Assembly (NCBI GenBank): GCA_021298815.1
Contig: JAJTHE010000009.1
Span: 1 to 53,053 of the forward strand
Direction: 5' to 3'
DNA: 53,053 nucleotides
Source of the DNA: Betaproteobacteria bacterium
GTDB taxonomy: Bacteria; Pseudomonadota; Gammaproteobacteria; Burkholderiales; CAIKXV01
Position 1 is the stretch's first letter. Every line of letters begins with the position of its first letter. Made by a program: the position numbers and the translations under genes. Below are positions 33,540 to 42,486 of the stretch, piece after piece. The notes under the pieces were generated by a model. It did not search any database and was not told the origin of the DNA. It saw nothing but the letters and a program-made list of their open reading frames with translations.

Positions 33540-33559
33540 CCCGCATGCATGCTAGCTAT

Positions 33560-33577
33560 CTGGCTACCATTAGCCAG
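33560..33577. repeat. Perfect hairpin near the element's left end
   Basis: ctggcta (33560-33566) pairs perfectly with tagccag (33571-33577) around a 4-base loop. It lies between the att core and the RTACCCCC repeats, where an excisionase- or integrase-binding element or a terminator would fit. There is no T-run after it. Confidence 0.5.
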
Positions 33578-33580
33578 GGC

Positions 33581-33600
33581 ATACCCCCAGAAGTACCCCC
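33581..33600 (+). promoter_or_regulatory. Arm-type integrase site candidates, left end
   Basis: Two RTACCCCC octamers, ATACCCCC (33581-33588) and GTACCCCC (33593-33600), 12 bp apart. The same octamer occurs four times next to the integrase at the other end, in the same orientation. The integrase has an N-terminal arm-binding domain. Confidence 0.65.
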
Positions 33601-33686
33601 CCCCGGAAGTTGCGCGCGACCGTGCGGAATTAGTTCGGCATAGCCGGGATATCCTCCCCTACTCGGTCTGAAGGGAGTTCGACTCC

Positions 33687-34004
33687 GTGAAACTACGTCG
33701 ATGGCATCGCGCCGGCATCGTCGCGTCTATTGGGTGGATTCTCTACGCTAGCACTTCGGAGAGACTTCGCCATGCTGATTTGGCTTACTCGATCGGGCGA
33801 GCTACGTTTGACGCATGCATAGGGGTGGAGCGGCGGCCCTTTAACGAATGCTCGGAAGAGCAACATCGCCAGGTGCAAGAATTTATGGCCACTCAGGTCT
33901 GGAAGAGCGTCGCGGCCGGTGCCGTCTTGCCCGTTATTCTGACTTGGCTGCTAGTCGGACTCGGGCTATGGGTGTTCCGGTGGATCATGTCGGGCGACCG
34001 CTAG
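33687..34004 (+). CDS. Small membrane protein of unknown function (element cargo)
   Basis: 105 residues. An N-terminal hydrophobic stretch (AGIVASIGWILYAS) and a strong C-terminal helix (AVLPVILTWLLVGLGLWVFRWI) flank a soluble loop of about 50 residues with two cysteines (DACIGVERRPFNECSE). The topology suggests two membrane helices with a periplasmic disulfide loop. No family that I can name with confidence; similar small membrane proteins are common in mobile-element cargo. It is the gene closest to the left end of the element. Confidence 0.65.
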   Translation: MKLRRWHRAGIVASIGWILYASTSERLRHADLAYSIGRATFDACIGVERRPFNECSEEQHRQVQEFMATQVWKSVAAGAVLPVILTWLLVGLGLWVFRWIMSGDR

Positions 34005-34242
34005 CGCGCCCTTGAGCCTCGTGAGCATCGGACAGGCCGTAACCGGAGCGGCCGTAGCACGCGGCTCGCGCACCGCCGGTTCAGTCAGCGGTGTCACGCT
34101 GCCCGGGGTGTGGGCAGATCGAGAGGGCGCCCCGGGCTGGACTCGCGCCCTAAAGGCAGCAGCTAGTGGCGGCTTGCAGGGGCGTTTGAAACTTCTATTC
34201 GCAGAGATGACCGTCACACTGCTCGCGGGTGTTGACGCTCCC

Positions 34243-35373
34243 TCAAGTCGAGGCCGACACACTACGCCTTCCCCGGCGCGACACACCGACGAGAAGTGCG
34301 GCGCCGGAGGCAAGCAGCACGAGAGAAGGCGAGAGAGGAATCGCCCGCACGATCGGTGCTGTGTAGTCGAAGCCGGATTCGGAGGTCAAGGAAAACGGAA
34401 TCTCAGCGCCGGTCTGGAAGTCGAAAGCCTTGAACGCGCCGAAGTAGCCTGACCGTTCAGCATCTACAAGGGCGTCCGTATAGGTCCCTGCGTCTGCTCT
34501 TGCAACGAAGGACGCTCTGAGCATGAGCTCTTCGTTTAGCGGTACGACGAACGACGAACGATCATCAATTCCGTTCGCTAGAGCTACCCAAGAAAAAGTG
34601 TCGGAAGAGTTACTCGGCGAGACCGATGTGCCAATACGACCCTGCGTCTTCTCAATAGCGTTGGCCTCGAAAAGTATTCGTCTACCTGTAAGGCTACTTG
34701 TGTTTAGGTCAACAAGTCGTTTCAACCTGTACGAACCGAATTCTTGCCGCGAATTTCCAATCGATATCTGGAAATCAAGTTCTGCCTGCGCTCGACCCCT
34801 TGCAAACTCCAAACCTGGATTGGTTAAAAGATCCCCGACATTCAAAAAAGCTTCCGTGTAGGTGTCCAACGTCAATCGCGCGAGCCCCGTTTGCCCGGGT
34901 GATCGGAGAATGATCTTGTCCTCAATGTTCAGAGCGACCTGACCTGCAGAGCCCACACGTTTCTGCGCGTCCTGAATGGTTCCAGTTGTCCAACTGCTCG
35001 CAGTCGCGTACGCGCCGAACCCTTGATAGCTAACACGGCCCCTGCTTTCAGCACGCACCAACGGGACGACATTACTCAAGGCGTCGCCGACAACACCAGC
35101 GGCGTTCGTACTACGTATGTTGCAAGGAATCAAGGCGCCGCACGTGTCGTACGTGAGGGCAAGGTATACCCCGTTAATCGTCGCAGCCAATGCCACGCGA
35201 CCATCCGTAAGGACTGATGACACCGCAAGCGCGCCCACCAAGGCTAGGCGACCAATCGGTTTACGCTTGCCGATGTCGTGACCAAACCGTTGATGTGAGC
35301 CCGTCAGGCGGACGCCCACTGGAACCAGAAGTTGCGCCGCAAGCCTCTTGAACCTCGTCTTATGTAGAAGCAT
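34243..35373 (-). CDS. PEP-CTERM-like secreted protein (element cargo)
   Basis: 376 residues. The first clear secretion signal is the internal stretch KPIGRLALVGALAVSSVLTD...VALA near residues 37-64, so the true start may lie later than ATG 35373. The mature part is beta-rich and shows no enzyme motif. The C-terminus IPLSPSLVLLASGAALLVGV followed by SRRGRRS has the tripartite build of an exosortase-type sorting signal: Pro-containing motif, membrane helix, Arg cluster. Base composition is lower in GC than the surrounding pilus genes. Presumed fate is surface sorting by an exosortase encoded elsewhere in the genome. Confidence 0.65.
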   Translation of the reverse strand: MLLHKTRFKRLAAQLLVPVGVRLTGSHQRFGHDIGKRKPIGRLALVGALAVSSVLTDGRVALAATINGVYLALTYDTCGALIPCNIRSTNAAGVVGDALSNVVPLVRAESRGRVSYQGFGAYATASSWTTGTIQDAQKRVGSAGQVALNIEDKIILRSPGQTGLARLTLDTYTEAFLNVGDLLTNPGLEFARGRAQAELDFQISIGNSRQEFGSYRLKRLVDLNTSSLTGRRILFEANAIEKTQGRIGTSVSPSNSSDTFSWVALANGIDDRSSFVVPLNEELMLRASFVARADAGTYTDALVDAERSGYFGAFKAFDFQTGAEIPFSLTSESGFDYTAPIVRAIPLSPSLVLLASGAALLVGVSRRGRRSVSAST

Positions 35374-35889
35374 GAGAGACAGCCTATAGAGCAGTGGACA
35401 AGCGGCGAAGCGCGGTGCGATACCGGGGCAACTGATCTCGGAAGTTGGCCCCGCAATGATTAGGTGTAATCCTGAACATTCTGGCAGGAACGAAGTTCAC
35501 AGAATGGATCCTTAATGTCAATGATCCGTTCGGACCCATTCCGACTTGATGTTGCCGTGAAGTGTCGCGAGGACGACCTTCCCAGGCGGCGTTACTTAGT
35601 TCAGGGGTGTTGGGTGACCAAAAGCCACTCTCTTTACGGAGGTTAGAGCCTAAGGCAAGTGCCTGCGGTTGCCCTCGCGCGCGCGTACTGCTCTCAAAAC
35701 TCGACGGGCCATGCGTTCGATGACGCTTTCGGAGTCGGGTGCGGCGCATTTTTCAGCCGCCACGGCAGCGCTCGTCGAAGCGCGAACTGCCTACGCTCTC
35801 GCGCGCGCGTTTGCTGCGGAACAGACGAGCAGTTGATGCCCTATCGCACGATGCAAACCGTTCGGCTCAGGGCCGTCAGGGACTTCTGG
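35374..35889. other. Region of about 515 bp without a confident gene
   Basis: Between the minus-strand PEP-CTERM-like gene and the plus-strand nuclease gene. Open frames here are compositionally odd and resemble no family. The promoter of the PEP-CTERM-like gene is expected near 35374-35480, but no strong consensus was seen. CGCGCGCG tracts occur near 35680 and 35800. Confidence 0.45.
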
Positions 35890-36243
35890 ATGAAGGCACT
35901 TTTCGTAGCGCTGCTTCTCGCCGCGTCCACGCTATCGGCGCAATCGACGTACCAGCGCTGCCGCGCAATCGATGGCGACACCCTCCGCTGCGGCGGGGAG
36001 CGAATTCGCCTCATCGGAATCTACGCGCCTGAGCGAAGTGAAGCCGGGGGCAACGAAGCTAGACAACGGCTTCAGGCGTTCATCGATACTGGGCGGGTTC
36101 ATATCGAAGCGGCCGGGCACGACAGATACGGACGGATACGCGCCCATGTGTACGTGGATGGTCGCCGGTTGGTACAGGCGGACATCTCAGCGCCGGGGGG
36201 CGGGGGAACAGGGGGCGCTGAGGCAATCTCGGGGCGCCCCTAG
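35890..36243 (+). CDS. Secreted thermonuclease (SNase family)
   Basis: 117 residues from ATG 35890, with AGGGA 7 bases upstream and a signal peptide (ALFVALLLAASTLSAQS). The nuclease core includes CRAIDGDTLRCGGERIRLIGIYAPE, with the Asp, Arg and Glu catalytic residues, and HDRYGRIRAHVYVDGR with the second Arg. After RRLVQADI the sequence turns into a Gly-rich tail (SAPGGGGTGG...) and ends early, without the usual last helix, so the 3' end may be frameshifted or truncated. Likely a periplasmic or secreted DNase carried as cargo. Confidence 0.75.
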   Translation: MKALFVALLLAASTLSAQSTYQRCRAIDGDTLRCGGERIRLIGIYAPERSEAGGNEARQRLQAFIDTGRVHIEAAGHDRYGRIRAHVYVDGRRLVQADISAPGGGGTGGAEAISGRP

Positions 36244-36388
36244 CAACTGGGGCTAGATTTTTCGGGATTGCGTTTACGCGAAGGAATGTGACTGGTCTCC
36301 GGGTCATGGGCCGCAAGAGAAATCGCCCCCCCTGCCTGCCCGACCACCACCGACAAACGCGCGCGCGCGCGAGGCTTAGCATAGGCGG

Positions 36389-36982
36389 TCAGTCCAGCCA
36401 CCCGCGACGCGCCATCATCTCGATTAGCGCTCCGTCCTTCGCGGCCTCGCACTCGTCTATCTCTTGCATCAGGCGCCGGAACGTTTTCCCATGCATCCCG
36501 GCCGGGCGCACGCAGCCATCGACTAGCCGCGCCTCAAGCTTGCGCTGCCGTCGCCAGACTCGACCTAGCCAATCCTCGGACTGGCTCGCGTAAGCGAGTC
36601 GATTGCAGCTTCGGCAAGCGAACCGGCCATGCCGCTGATAAAGGATCGCGACACGTTCGCCGCGAACCGGACAGAGAAACCACGGACGGTTCCCGCCCAC
36701 CGGCCCGCGCGTGCTAGTCAGCGATATCCGATCCTCGCGCGCCTCGTCATTGACGCGATAGCGAAGCACCAGCAGGCCTATTGGCCCGGTAGCCTCGACC
36801 GCATAGCCAATGCTCGCGAGTCTTTCGCCAGTCTCGCGATCCGTCCACGCCCACCCCCCAGCCCGGCCAGGTGCCAAGCATCCTTGCCGCTGCATCGTTC
36901 GCACGTCCAGCCGTAGGCATTCCTCGGCCTTCGCGTGCCAACCCGGTCTGCCTGCCCCCCAACGTGCGCCGCCTCTGCTCAT
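36389..36982 (-). CDS. Conserved hypothetical protein with cysteine-containing finger (element gene)
   Basis: 197 residues starting MSRGGARWGAGRPGWHAKAE, an N-terminus common in proteins of small phages and integrative elements. The middle contains WFLCPVRGERVAILY and FACRSCNRLAY, a CxxxR...CxxC pattern that could bind zinc, then a basic helix WLGRVWRRQRKLEARL. Function unknown. It lies upstream of the replication cluster in the same direction but is separated from it by an opposite-strand gene. Confidence 0.7.
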   Translation of the reverse strand: MSRGGARWGAGRPGWHAKAEECLRLDVRTMQRQGCLAPGRAGGWAWTDRETGERLASIGYAVEATGPIGLLVLRYRVNDEAREDRISLTSTRGPVGGNRPWFLCPVRGERVAILYQRHGRFACRSCNRLAYASQSEDWLGRVWRRQRKLEARLVDGCVRPAGMHGKTFRRLMQEIDECEAAKDGALIEMMARRGWLD

Positions 36983-37123
36983 GTTCTGTTCACAGAATAC
37001 GAAATCATTGGCGAGCCTCGTCTAACCCTCTGATTTCCGAACCCTTGAGCGATGCTCGCTTCTTCCTCACAATGCCTCGATTCCGGTTGCCTTGCGCGAC
37101 CATACCGCCGAAGGAAGCGCGCC

Positions 37124-37624
37124 TTGATCATCGAGATTGCCCTTGGCATCGTTCTGGCGGTTGTCATTCTTGCCTTCCTTCCGGCGATCCTGGCGATTGC
37201 GGTAGGTGGGGCCGCTATCGCGATTGTGGCGGTACTGGCGATTGCTGTTGTGCTGCTTGCGTGGGAGAACACCGAAGCCGTCGGAGCGCTTCTGCTCTTC
37301 TTCTGCGGGCTAGTGGGCCTCATTGCCCTCGCAGGCTGGATCATCCGTCGATGGCCCCACATGGCCCTTGACTCGACAATCTTCTGGCTGGTTCTTCTAG
37401 GGTTTGTTTTGCTGTGCAACCACTTTGCACTTTTTGGCGACTGGGACGGTCCCAGTGGCGCGTATGCGTGGGTGGTAGCTGTAACCGTCCTTGTTGATGC
37501 TTTGCTGCTGTACCTGTTTCACATTTCAAACCGATCACAACTTGCAGAGTGGCGAAGGCAGGAAGCGATACGGGCGTCCTACCTCGATGCCGATGATGAT
37601 GTGGACGCTCGACCACCAAACTAG
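37124..37624 (+). CDS. Multi-helix membrane protein of unknown function (element cargo)
   Basis: About 166 residues from a TTG start at 37124, with AAGGAAG 6 bases upstream; an ATG at 37052 would add a hydrophilic leader before the first helix. Four or five membrane segments follow in close order (IALGIVLAVVILAFLPAILA, IAIVAVLAIAVVLLAW, ALLLFFCGLVGLIALAGW, FWLVLLGFVLLC, WVVAVTVLVDALLLYLF), then a charged tail ending in DADDDVDARPPN. No named family recognised. It is the only plus-strand gene within the element's replication region. Confidence 0.65.
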   Translation: MIIEIALGIVLAVVILAFLPAILAIAVGGAAIAIVAVLAIAVVLLAWENTEAVGALLLFFCGLVGLIALAGWIIRRWPHMALDSTIFWLVLLGFVLLCNHFALFGDWDGPSGAYAWVVAVTVLVDALLLYLFHISNRSQLAEWRRQEAIRASYLDADDDVDARPPN

Positions 37625-37636
37625 CGTTGCAACGAC

Positions 37637-38170
37637 CTATCCAGCGCCTGGCCAGCGCTCCCAGCTTGCCCGCTGGTCCGTGTCATCCGGTCCCGGTTCG
37701 TACCACTCGCAGCGGAACAGCACATCAACCTGCGGCCGGTAAACCCTGCTGCCCGTGGTCTGCGCCGCGCAGACGTTGCCTCGCAGGTTGGCACAGTGCC
37801 GACAAGTGCGGCGGTTGTCGGGCATCGCGCCATCGTCGGTCAGTCCGATCAGGTAGGCACTCAGGCCGGGCTGCTCGGCGCACTGCGCGAGTATTTGCCC
37901 GATCACCATCGGATCAGCTTCTCCGATGGCAGCAAGCCACGCGCGGATCGCAGCTTCATCCGCCGCGCCCATCCATAGGCCGGAACCGTTTGCCGCCTCT
38001 GGCGCGGATGCCGCTATCGCCTCGGGCATTTGCCGGGTTGCGACAGCGACAGTTGCGACACTTGCGACAGTTCCCCCTTCCGCCCTCCTAATTGTCGCAA
38101 CAGTCGCAGGTGTCGCAGTCGAAAACTCACCCGGCTTGCGCTTTCCGCGAACCATGTCCGCGAGGCTCAT
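37637..38170 (-). CDS. Small zinc-ribbon-like element protein downstream of the replication gene
   Basis: 177 residues. An Ala/Thr-rich N-terminal half (ATVATIRRAEGGTVASVATV) leads to a helical part (AIRAWLAAIGEADPMVIGQI) and a C-terminal cysteine cluster: CRHCANLRGNVCAA and FRCEWYEP. The protein overlaps the DUF3987 gene by 4 bp and is presumably co-translated. Proteins of this type accompany DUF3987 replication genes in small integrative elements; their role is unknown. Confidence 0.7.
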   Translation of the reverse strand: MSLADMVRGKRKPGEFSTATPATVATIRRAEGGTVASVATVAVATRQMPEAIAASAPEAANGSGLWMGAADEAAIRAWLAAIGEADPMVIGQILAQCAEQPGLSAYLIGLTDDGAMPDNRRTCRHCANLRGNVCAAQTTGSRVYRPQVDVLFRCEWYEPGPDDTDQRASWERWPGAG

Positions 38171-40725
38171 CGCATCACCTCGACCAGTGCGGGGTTAACG
38201 GCAATTGTTTTGCGCCGTCCGTCCCGGTCTACTCGCACGCGGTAAAGCTCTTCCAGTTCCCGCAACGCCGCGTCTAGTCTCGCCTTGTCGCGTACCGGCC
38301 CAAGCCGCTGCGCGTCGCGCGTCGGGACAGATCGGGTCCGCTCCCGCTGGCAAAAGCCGATCAGCCAGCCATCAAGCCGCACGGCATCCCCCAGTTCTGC
38401 AGGAAGGGCTAGCTCGCCAAAGAATCGCCGGGCTTCGTTCAGGTGCCATGCCGCTATCCGGCTAGCACCGTCGAAAGCATCCGTTCCGATTGCGCCGCCT
38501 CCCCCTTCAAACATCTGGAACAGTGCCGATAGGCGCGCCGCGTTGTCCGCTGATTTGCTCGCCACGTCCTGCACGTCGCAAAGCTCTCCGCCGCTGCGTA
38601 GTTCAGTCTCGATCCCGTTGTGAAAGGCTACCCATTGCGCCTTAGCATCTGGACTGAACGACAGCGCGGGCGGGGTCAGCGCGCCATCCTCATCGATCGG
38701 CACAGGCTGATCCAGAATCGCCGCAATGCGTCGATGGAACGCGGCCAGTCGCGGCCATGTAGCAGGTCCGTCCGGCGCGCCTGGATCGATCTGGCGCGTT
38801 CCTTGGGTCGATTCCGGCCATGCCACAAGAAAGCGAGCGAGGAAGCCGCTGCCGCGCGCCAGCGCCCCGGAACGGTCGAAGAATTCGCGCAGCGTCGGCT
38901 CCTGAATCTGCAATGCAACGGTAAGCCGGGCGCCCCGCACCGTGAACGATTCCGATGATCGCCGGGAGATGTTCAGGCTCTTTCCATCCCACAACTGGTT
39001 CAGGAGGCCAAGATTGCGCATGACCGAGTCCTTGCCCATACCGTGCGACCCGAACACGATGCCAGCCTCGGCAGACACCACTCCGCCCGACGGCCAGCCT
39101 TTCGCCAGCCCATAGGCCAGCGCCTCGGGGGTCGCGTCGGCATAAAGCAGGCGTGGAATCCTCGGCGGTTCCGGCTTGTCGTGTTCTAGATCGCGCAGGG
39201 TCGAATCCATCTCTGCCGTGGACTTCTTCTCCTTCGCCAGAAGCCGAATCTTGTCCTTGACGCCACTGCGCTTGGCTTCCCACGATTCGACAGCAGAGCG
39301 ATGGTCTTTCAGGACAGGCTTTGCTGCCTCTGCCTGGACTTCCTCGTAGTCGCTAATGGTTTTCGTAAAGAACCCGTCGCAGGTGGACTTGCGCTCACCT
39401 GATGCGGCGATGGTCAGCAGGAATAGCCCGACCGGCCCGACCAGCTTTTCAAGCCGCTTTGCATCGGCATGGGCTTGGCACGCCAGCGACAACGCCGCCA
39501 ATGCCGACGATGCGACCATCGGGACAGGTGCCTTAACGAACCCCGTGACCTCTTCAACCGCTGCCCGTATTCCGTCGGGGAGTGCGTCCACGGGATACGG
39601 CAGCGCCGGAACCTTCGCGGTTAACGGCTGAGGCTCGCGCCACGCCCCTGTGGCGGCTTCTGGCGCGCCTTCTCGGACGGCGCTACTGTCACCCCCTGCC
39701 GGAGCGCGTGCGGCCGCTATGGCGCGTCCTACGGCCTCTGTGCCACGCTCTGCCGCCAGATCATTGAAGTCAGTCCATGTCGGGTCACGGTCGCCGCCAA
39801 ACTCCGGAACGGCCATCCGTCCACCGACGGCACGCGCAGCCTCGACGGCGTTCGCATCGGCGTCGCCCGACGCCTTCACAAGATCGGCCAGGATGACCAG
39901 TTCCGCCGCTGGATACCGCTCGCGCATCGCCTCGGCCACCGCTCGCAGGTTGCCCGCCGACAGTGCCGCGATTCCCGCCTGCCCGGTCACGGTCGATGCG
40001 GTTAGCACCGTCGCCACGCCTTCGCCGATATGCAGCGTCATGCCTGCACCGTCGCCGTCCGGTAGCCGCTCGGTGGCCCAGAATCCTGCGGACTTGGTGC
40101 CGCGCCCGGCGAGCGCTGCCTTCCTGCCGTCGCCGTCGATCAGTTCCACCGTCGAAAGCCGATCCGCCTGCTTGACGGGTGCGACCAACAAGCGCCCGGT
40201 CAACGGCTCGCCGTTCGACTTCGGCGCATAGCCCAGAATGTGCGCCGCCTCGGCCGCGTCGATTTCTCGCAGCGTCGATACAGGTGGAACCCGTTTCCGC
40301 TCAAGGTAAGGATGATCGGCTTTCGCCTCGCTCGCCGCCTTGAGGATCGCCGCCGCCTTCTTCCCCGCCTCAGATCGCTCTAGGGCGATCTCTGCTTTCT
40401 CTCGGGCTTCCCGTTCCGCTGCTTTGCGCTTTCGCTCGGCTAGCTCTTCCGGCGTCGGCTTCTGGTAGCCCCCTTCATCGCGCCAACCGCCTGCCTTCGC
40501 CTCATGGAACAGGCTTCCGATCTTCAACGCGCCGTCTTTGCTGGCACTCCGCCAGGTAGACAGGGCATCGTCATCGCCACGGCCCCCGCGCCATTCGTCC
40601 CACAGTTCGCGGCCAGCATCGCCCAGTTCGGAATGGATCATCGCGGCCACGCGCCACCGCTCGCGATTCCCGCCCACAGTGATGAATTGCAACGCTTCGC
40701 GGATACGGTCGATGTCGTTACGCAT
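38167..40725 (-). CDS. Toprim/DUF3987 replication protein (primase-helicase-like)
   Basis: 852 residues. N-terminal PriCT-2-like helices (IREALQFI ... RWRVAAMIHSELG), a charged coiled coil (about 95-145), then a Toprim-like domain with LHIGEGVATVLTAS and AELVILADLVKASGDADAN, and DFNDLA. After a Pro/Ala linker the DUF3987 domain begins near PYPVDALPDGIRAAVEEV and includes the P-loop-like ASGERKST. This is the presumed replication initiator/primase-helicase of the element. Start and stop overlap neighbouring genes by 8 and 4 bp, indicating a tight operon. Confidence 0.85.
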   Translation of the reverse strand: MRNDIDRIREALQFITVGGNRERWRVAAMIHSELGDAGRELWDEWRGGRGDDDALSTWRSASKDGALKIGSLFHEAKAGGWRDEGGYQKPTPEELAERKRKAAEREAREKAEIALERSEAGKKAAAILKAASEAKADHPYLERKRVPPVSTLREIDAAEAAHILGYAPKSNGEPLTGRLLVAPVKQADRLSTVELIDGDGRKAALAGRGTKSAGFWATERLPDGDGAGMTLHIGEGVATVLTASTVTGQAGIAALSAGNLRAVAEAMRERYPAAELVILADLVKASGDADANAVEAARAVGGRMAVPEFGGDRDPTWTDFNDLAAERGTEAVGRAIAAARAPAGGDSSAVREGAPEAATGAWREPQPLTAKVPALPYPVDALPDGIRAAVEEVTGFVKAPVPMVASSALAALSLACQAHADAKRLEKLVGPVGLFLLTIAASGERKSTCDGFFTKTISDYEEVQAEAAKPVLKDHRSAVESWEAKRSGVKDKIRLLAKEKKSTAEMDSTLRDLEHDKPEPPRIPRLLYADATPEALAYGLAKGWPSGGVVSAEAGIVFGSHGMGKDSVMRNLGLLNQLWDGKSLNISRRSSESFTVRGARLTVALQIQEPTLREFFDRSGALARGSGFLARFLVAWPESTQGTRQIDPGAPDGPATWPRLAAFHRRIAAILDQPVPIDEDGALTPPALSFSPDAKAQWVAFHNGIETELRSGGELCDVQDVASKSADNAARLSALFQMFEGGGGAIGTDAFDGASRIAAWHLNEARRFFGELALPAELGDAVRLDGWLIGFCQRERTRSVPTRDAQRLGPVRDKARLDAALRELEELYRVRVDRDGRRKTIAVNPALVEVMR

Positions 40726-40903
40726 CGGTCAGCCCTCCGCGTCGAATCAGCCAGCTGGCGAAGTCCACAGGGACCACGCCCCACACAGCCAAACGAACGA
40801 TCCCCGCTTTGATGCGGGACCGAATAGCGGTACGCTTCCGATTGTCAGAAGTCTTCGGGGTCGGACGGTCGCCACCGTTCCGGCCCTTTTGTTTTGTCGT
40901 CAT
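40718..40903 (-). CDS. Small basic protein of the element's replication operon
   Basis: 61 residues, strongly basic at the N-terminus (MTTKQKGRNGGDRPTPKTSD, then NRKRTAIRSRIKAG), ending in a hydrophobic patch (LAVWGVVPVDFASWLIRRGG). It overlaps the start of the Toprim/DUF3987 gene by 8 bp and follows the AlpA-like gene by 9 bp, so it lies within one operon. No family name; real because of its tight packing and coding character. Confidence 0.65.
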   Translation of the reverse strand: MTTKQKGRNGGDRPTPKTSDNRKRTAIRSRIKAGIVRLAVWGVVPVDFASWLIRRGGLTDA

Positions 40904-40912
40904 GTCCGGCCC

Positions 40913-41125
40913 CTATGCGTTCGCGATAAGGGCGCGGATATCCTCGACTCGCCACGCCGTCACGCGCGGCCCTAGCTTCACCGGCTTGGGGAATCGGCCA
41001 GCCCGAACGCCATCCCACCAGCAGGATTTCTTGACGGGAATGATTGCGGGTATCGGGGGCTGTGCCTTCGGATCGCCGATGATTTGAGGCAAACGAAGGA
41101 AGCCGGTTTCCGGTAGTCCTTGCAT
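40913..41125 (-). CDS. AlpA-family regulator / excisionase-like protein
   Basis: 70 residues with a MerR-like winged helix typical of AlpA: FLRLPQIIG, then IIPVKKSCWWDGVRAGRFPK, PVKLGPRVTAWRVEDIRALI. AlpA-type proteins activate or direct integrase expression and excision in P4-like elements. First gene of the replication operon, 149 bp downstream of the integrase stop. Confidence 0.85.
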   Translation of the reverse strand: MQGLPETGFLRLPQIIGDPKAQPPIPAIIPVKKSCWWDGVRAGRFPKPVKLGPRVTAWRVEDIRALIANA

Positions 41126-41167
41126 CGATAGCTCCGTGGATGGCCGCAGTCGGCCGATACGGAACTA

Positions 41168-41233
41168 TGCTGTATACCCAGATGCAACTGCCGCCCCAGA
41201 AAGATGCCCAAAACTGGATACTGCTGTACACCC
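41168..41233. promoter_or_regulatory. Repeat pair upstream of the AlpA-like gene
   Basis: tgctgtataccc (41168-41179) and tgctgtacaccc (41222-41233) are direct repeats with one mismatch, 54 bp apart, in the only sizeable gap of the element's minus-strand operon. They are candidate operator sites for the AlpA-like protein. Confidence 0.4.
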
Positions 41234-41274
41234 GGCTCCAAGACCATGCAACGACCGGGCGGAAGGAAACCGGC

Positions 41275-42486
41275 TTAAGCGACGCTTCGAATCGGCACCA
41301 CTTGCGCACCTTGCCGCTGCGCGTCCAGATAGTCCGCCCACGCCTGCATCATCTTCCGCCGCTCGGGCAGGTACTCGGCACGGTTGTACGCAGCGCGCAC
41401 CCCGTTTCTCTCGATGTGCGCTAGCTGTCGCTCGATGGCATCGGCGGGCCAGCCTTGCTCATTCAGCAGAGTGGAAGCCATCGCACGGAACCCGTGGCCC
41501 GTCTGGGTGCGCGAGTAGCCAAGCCGCCGCAGCGCCGCGTTAATCGTGTTTTCGCCCATCGGGCAATCTCGATTGCGCATGCTCGGGAAGACGAACCGGC
41601 CACGGCCGGATACCGGCTTCAGGTCGCGAAGGATCGCGATTGCCTGCGTGGAGAGGGGGACAATGTGCGCCTCGCCCATCTTCATCCGTGCCGCAGGGAT
41701 TCGCCATTCGCCCGCCTCCAGGTCGAATTCCGTCCACTCGGCCATGCGTAGCTCGCCGGGACGGACAAACACCAGCGGCGCGAGCCTTAGCGCACTGGCT
41801 ACCTCAAACGTGCCCTTGTAGCCGTGCAGCGCGCGCAGAAGATCACCCACGGCGCGCGGGTCCGTGACTGCCGGATGATTGCTGCCCTTGGGTGCGGTCA
41901 GTGCGCCCTTCAGATCGCGCGAGGGGTCACGCTCTGCCCGTCCGGTGGCGATGGCATAGCGCATCACCTTCCCGGCCTCCTGAACGATCCTGTGCGCCTC
42001 GCCATGATGACCGCGCGCCTCTACTAGCCGGGCGCAGTCCAGCAGCTTGCGCGCTGTGACATCCGCAACCGGCACCGCCCCCAACCAAGGGAACAAGTGG
42101 GCTTCCAGCCTCCGGGCGATGTTCACATGGGACGCGGGCGCGAGGTTCGGCCGCTTCTTCTCCAGCCATTCGCGTGCGACGGCTTCGAACGAGTTAGCCG
42201 CACGCTCTTCCCGCGAAGCCTTGTCCGCCTTGCGCTGCTCGCCGGGGTCGGTGCCTTCAGCTAGAAGCCGTCGTGCATCGTCGCGGCGCGTGCGGGCTTG
42301 CTTGAGGCTCACGTCCGGATAGACGCCAAGTGCCAGCAGCTTTTCCTTCCCGGCCGCGCGGTACTTCAACCGCCAGCGCTTCCCGCCTTCCGGCGTGACC
42401 AGCAGGAACAGTCCGCCGCCGTCAAACAGCTTCACGGGCTTGGCGTCGGCTTTCGCGTTGCGAACGGCGATCTCGGTAAGGGGCAT
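41275..42486 (-). CDS. int: P4-type tyrosine integrase
   Basis: 403 residues. N-terminal arm-binding domain (DUF4102: AVRNAKADAKPVKLFDGGGL, LKYRAAGKEKLLALGVYP), SAM-like core-binding domain around RRLEAHLFPWLGAVP, and a catalytic domain with Arg in FVRPGELRMAEW, His-x-x-Arg in TGHGFRAMASTLLNE, His in AHIERN, and the nucleophile Tyr in RAAYNRAEY. P4-type enzymes catalyse site-specific integration and excision; here the target is a 15-bp site within a coding gene rather than a tRNA. The start codon lies about 207 bp from the right att core, and its upstream region contains four RTACCCCC repeats. Confidence 0.92.
   Translation of the reverse strand: MPLTEIAVRNAKADAKPVKLFDGGGLFLLVTPEGGKRWRLKYRAAGKEKLLALGVYPDVSLKQARTRRDDARRLLAEGTDPGEQRKADKASREERAANSFEAVAREWLEKKRPNLAPASHVNIARRLEAHLFPWLGAVPVADVTARKLLDCARLVEARGHHGEAHRIVQEAGKVMRYAIATGRAERDPSRDLKGALTAPKGSNHPAVTDPRAVGDLLRALHGYKGTFEVASALRLAPLVFVRPGELRMAEWTEFDLEAGEWRIPAARMKMGEAHIVPLSTQAIAILRDLKPVSGRGRFVFPSMRNRDCPMGENTINAALRRLGYSRTQTGHGFRAMASTLLNEQGWPADAIERQLAHIERNGVRAAYNRAEYLPERRKMMQAWADYLDAQRQGAQVVPIRSVA

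Noticed and set aside
35384..35749. 121-codon minus-strand open frame upstream of the PEP-CTERM-like gene
   Set aside because: No plausible start signal, compositionally odd translation and no recognisable motif.
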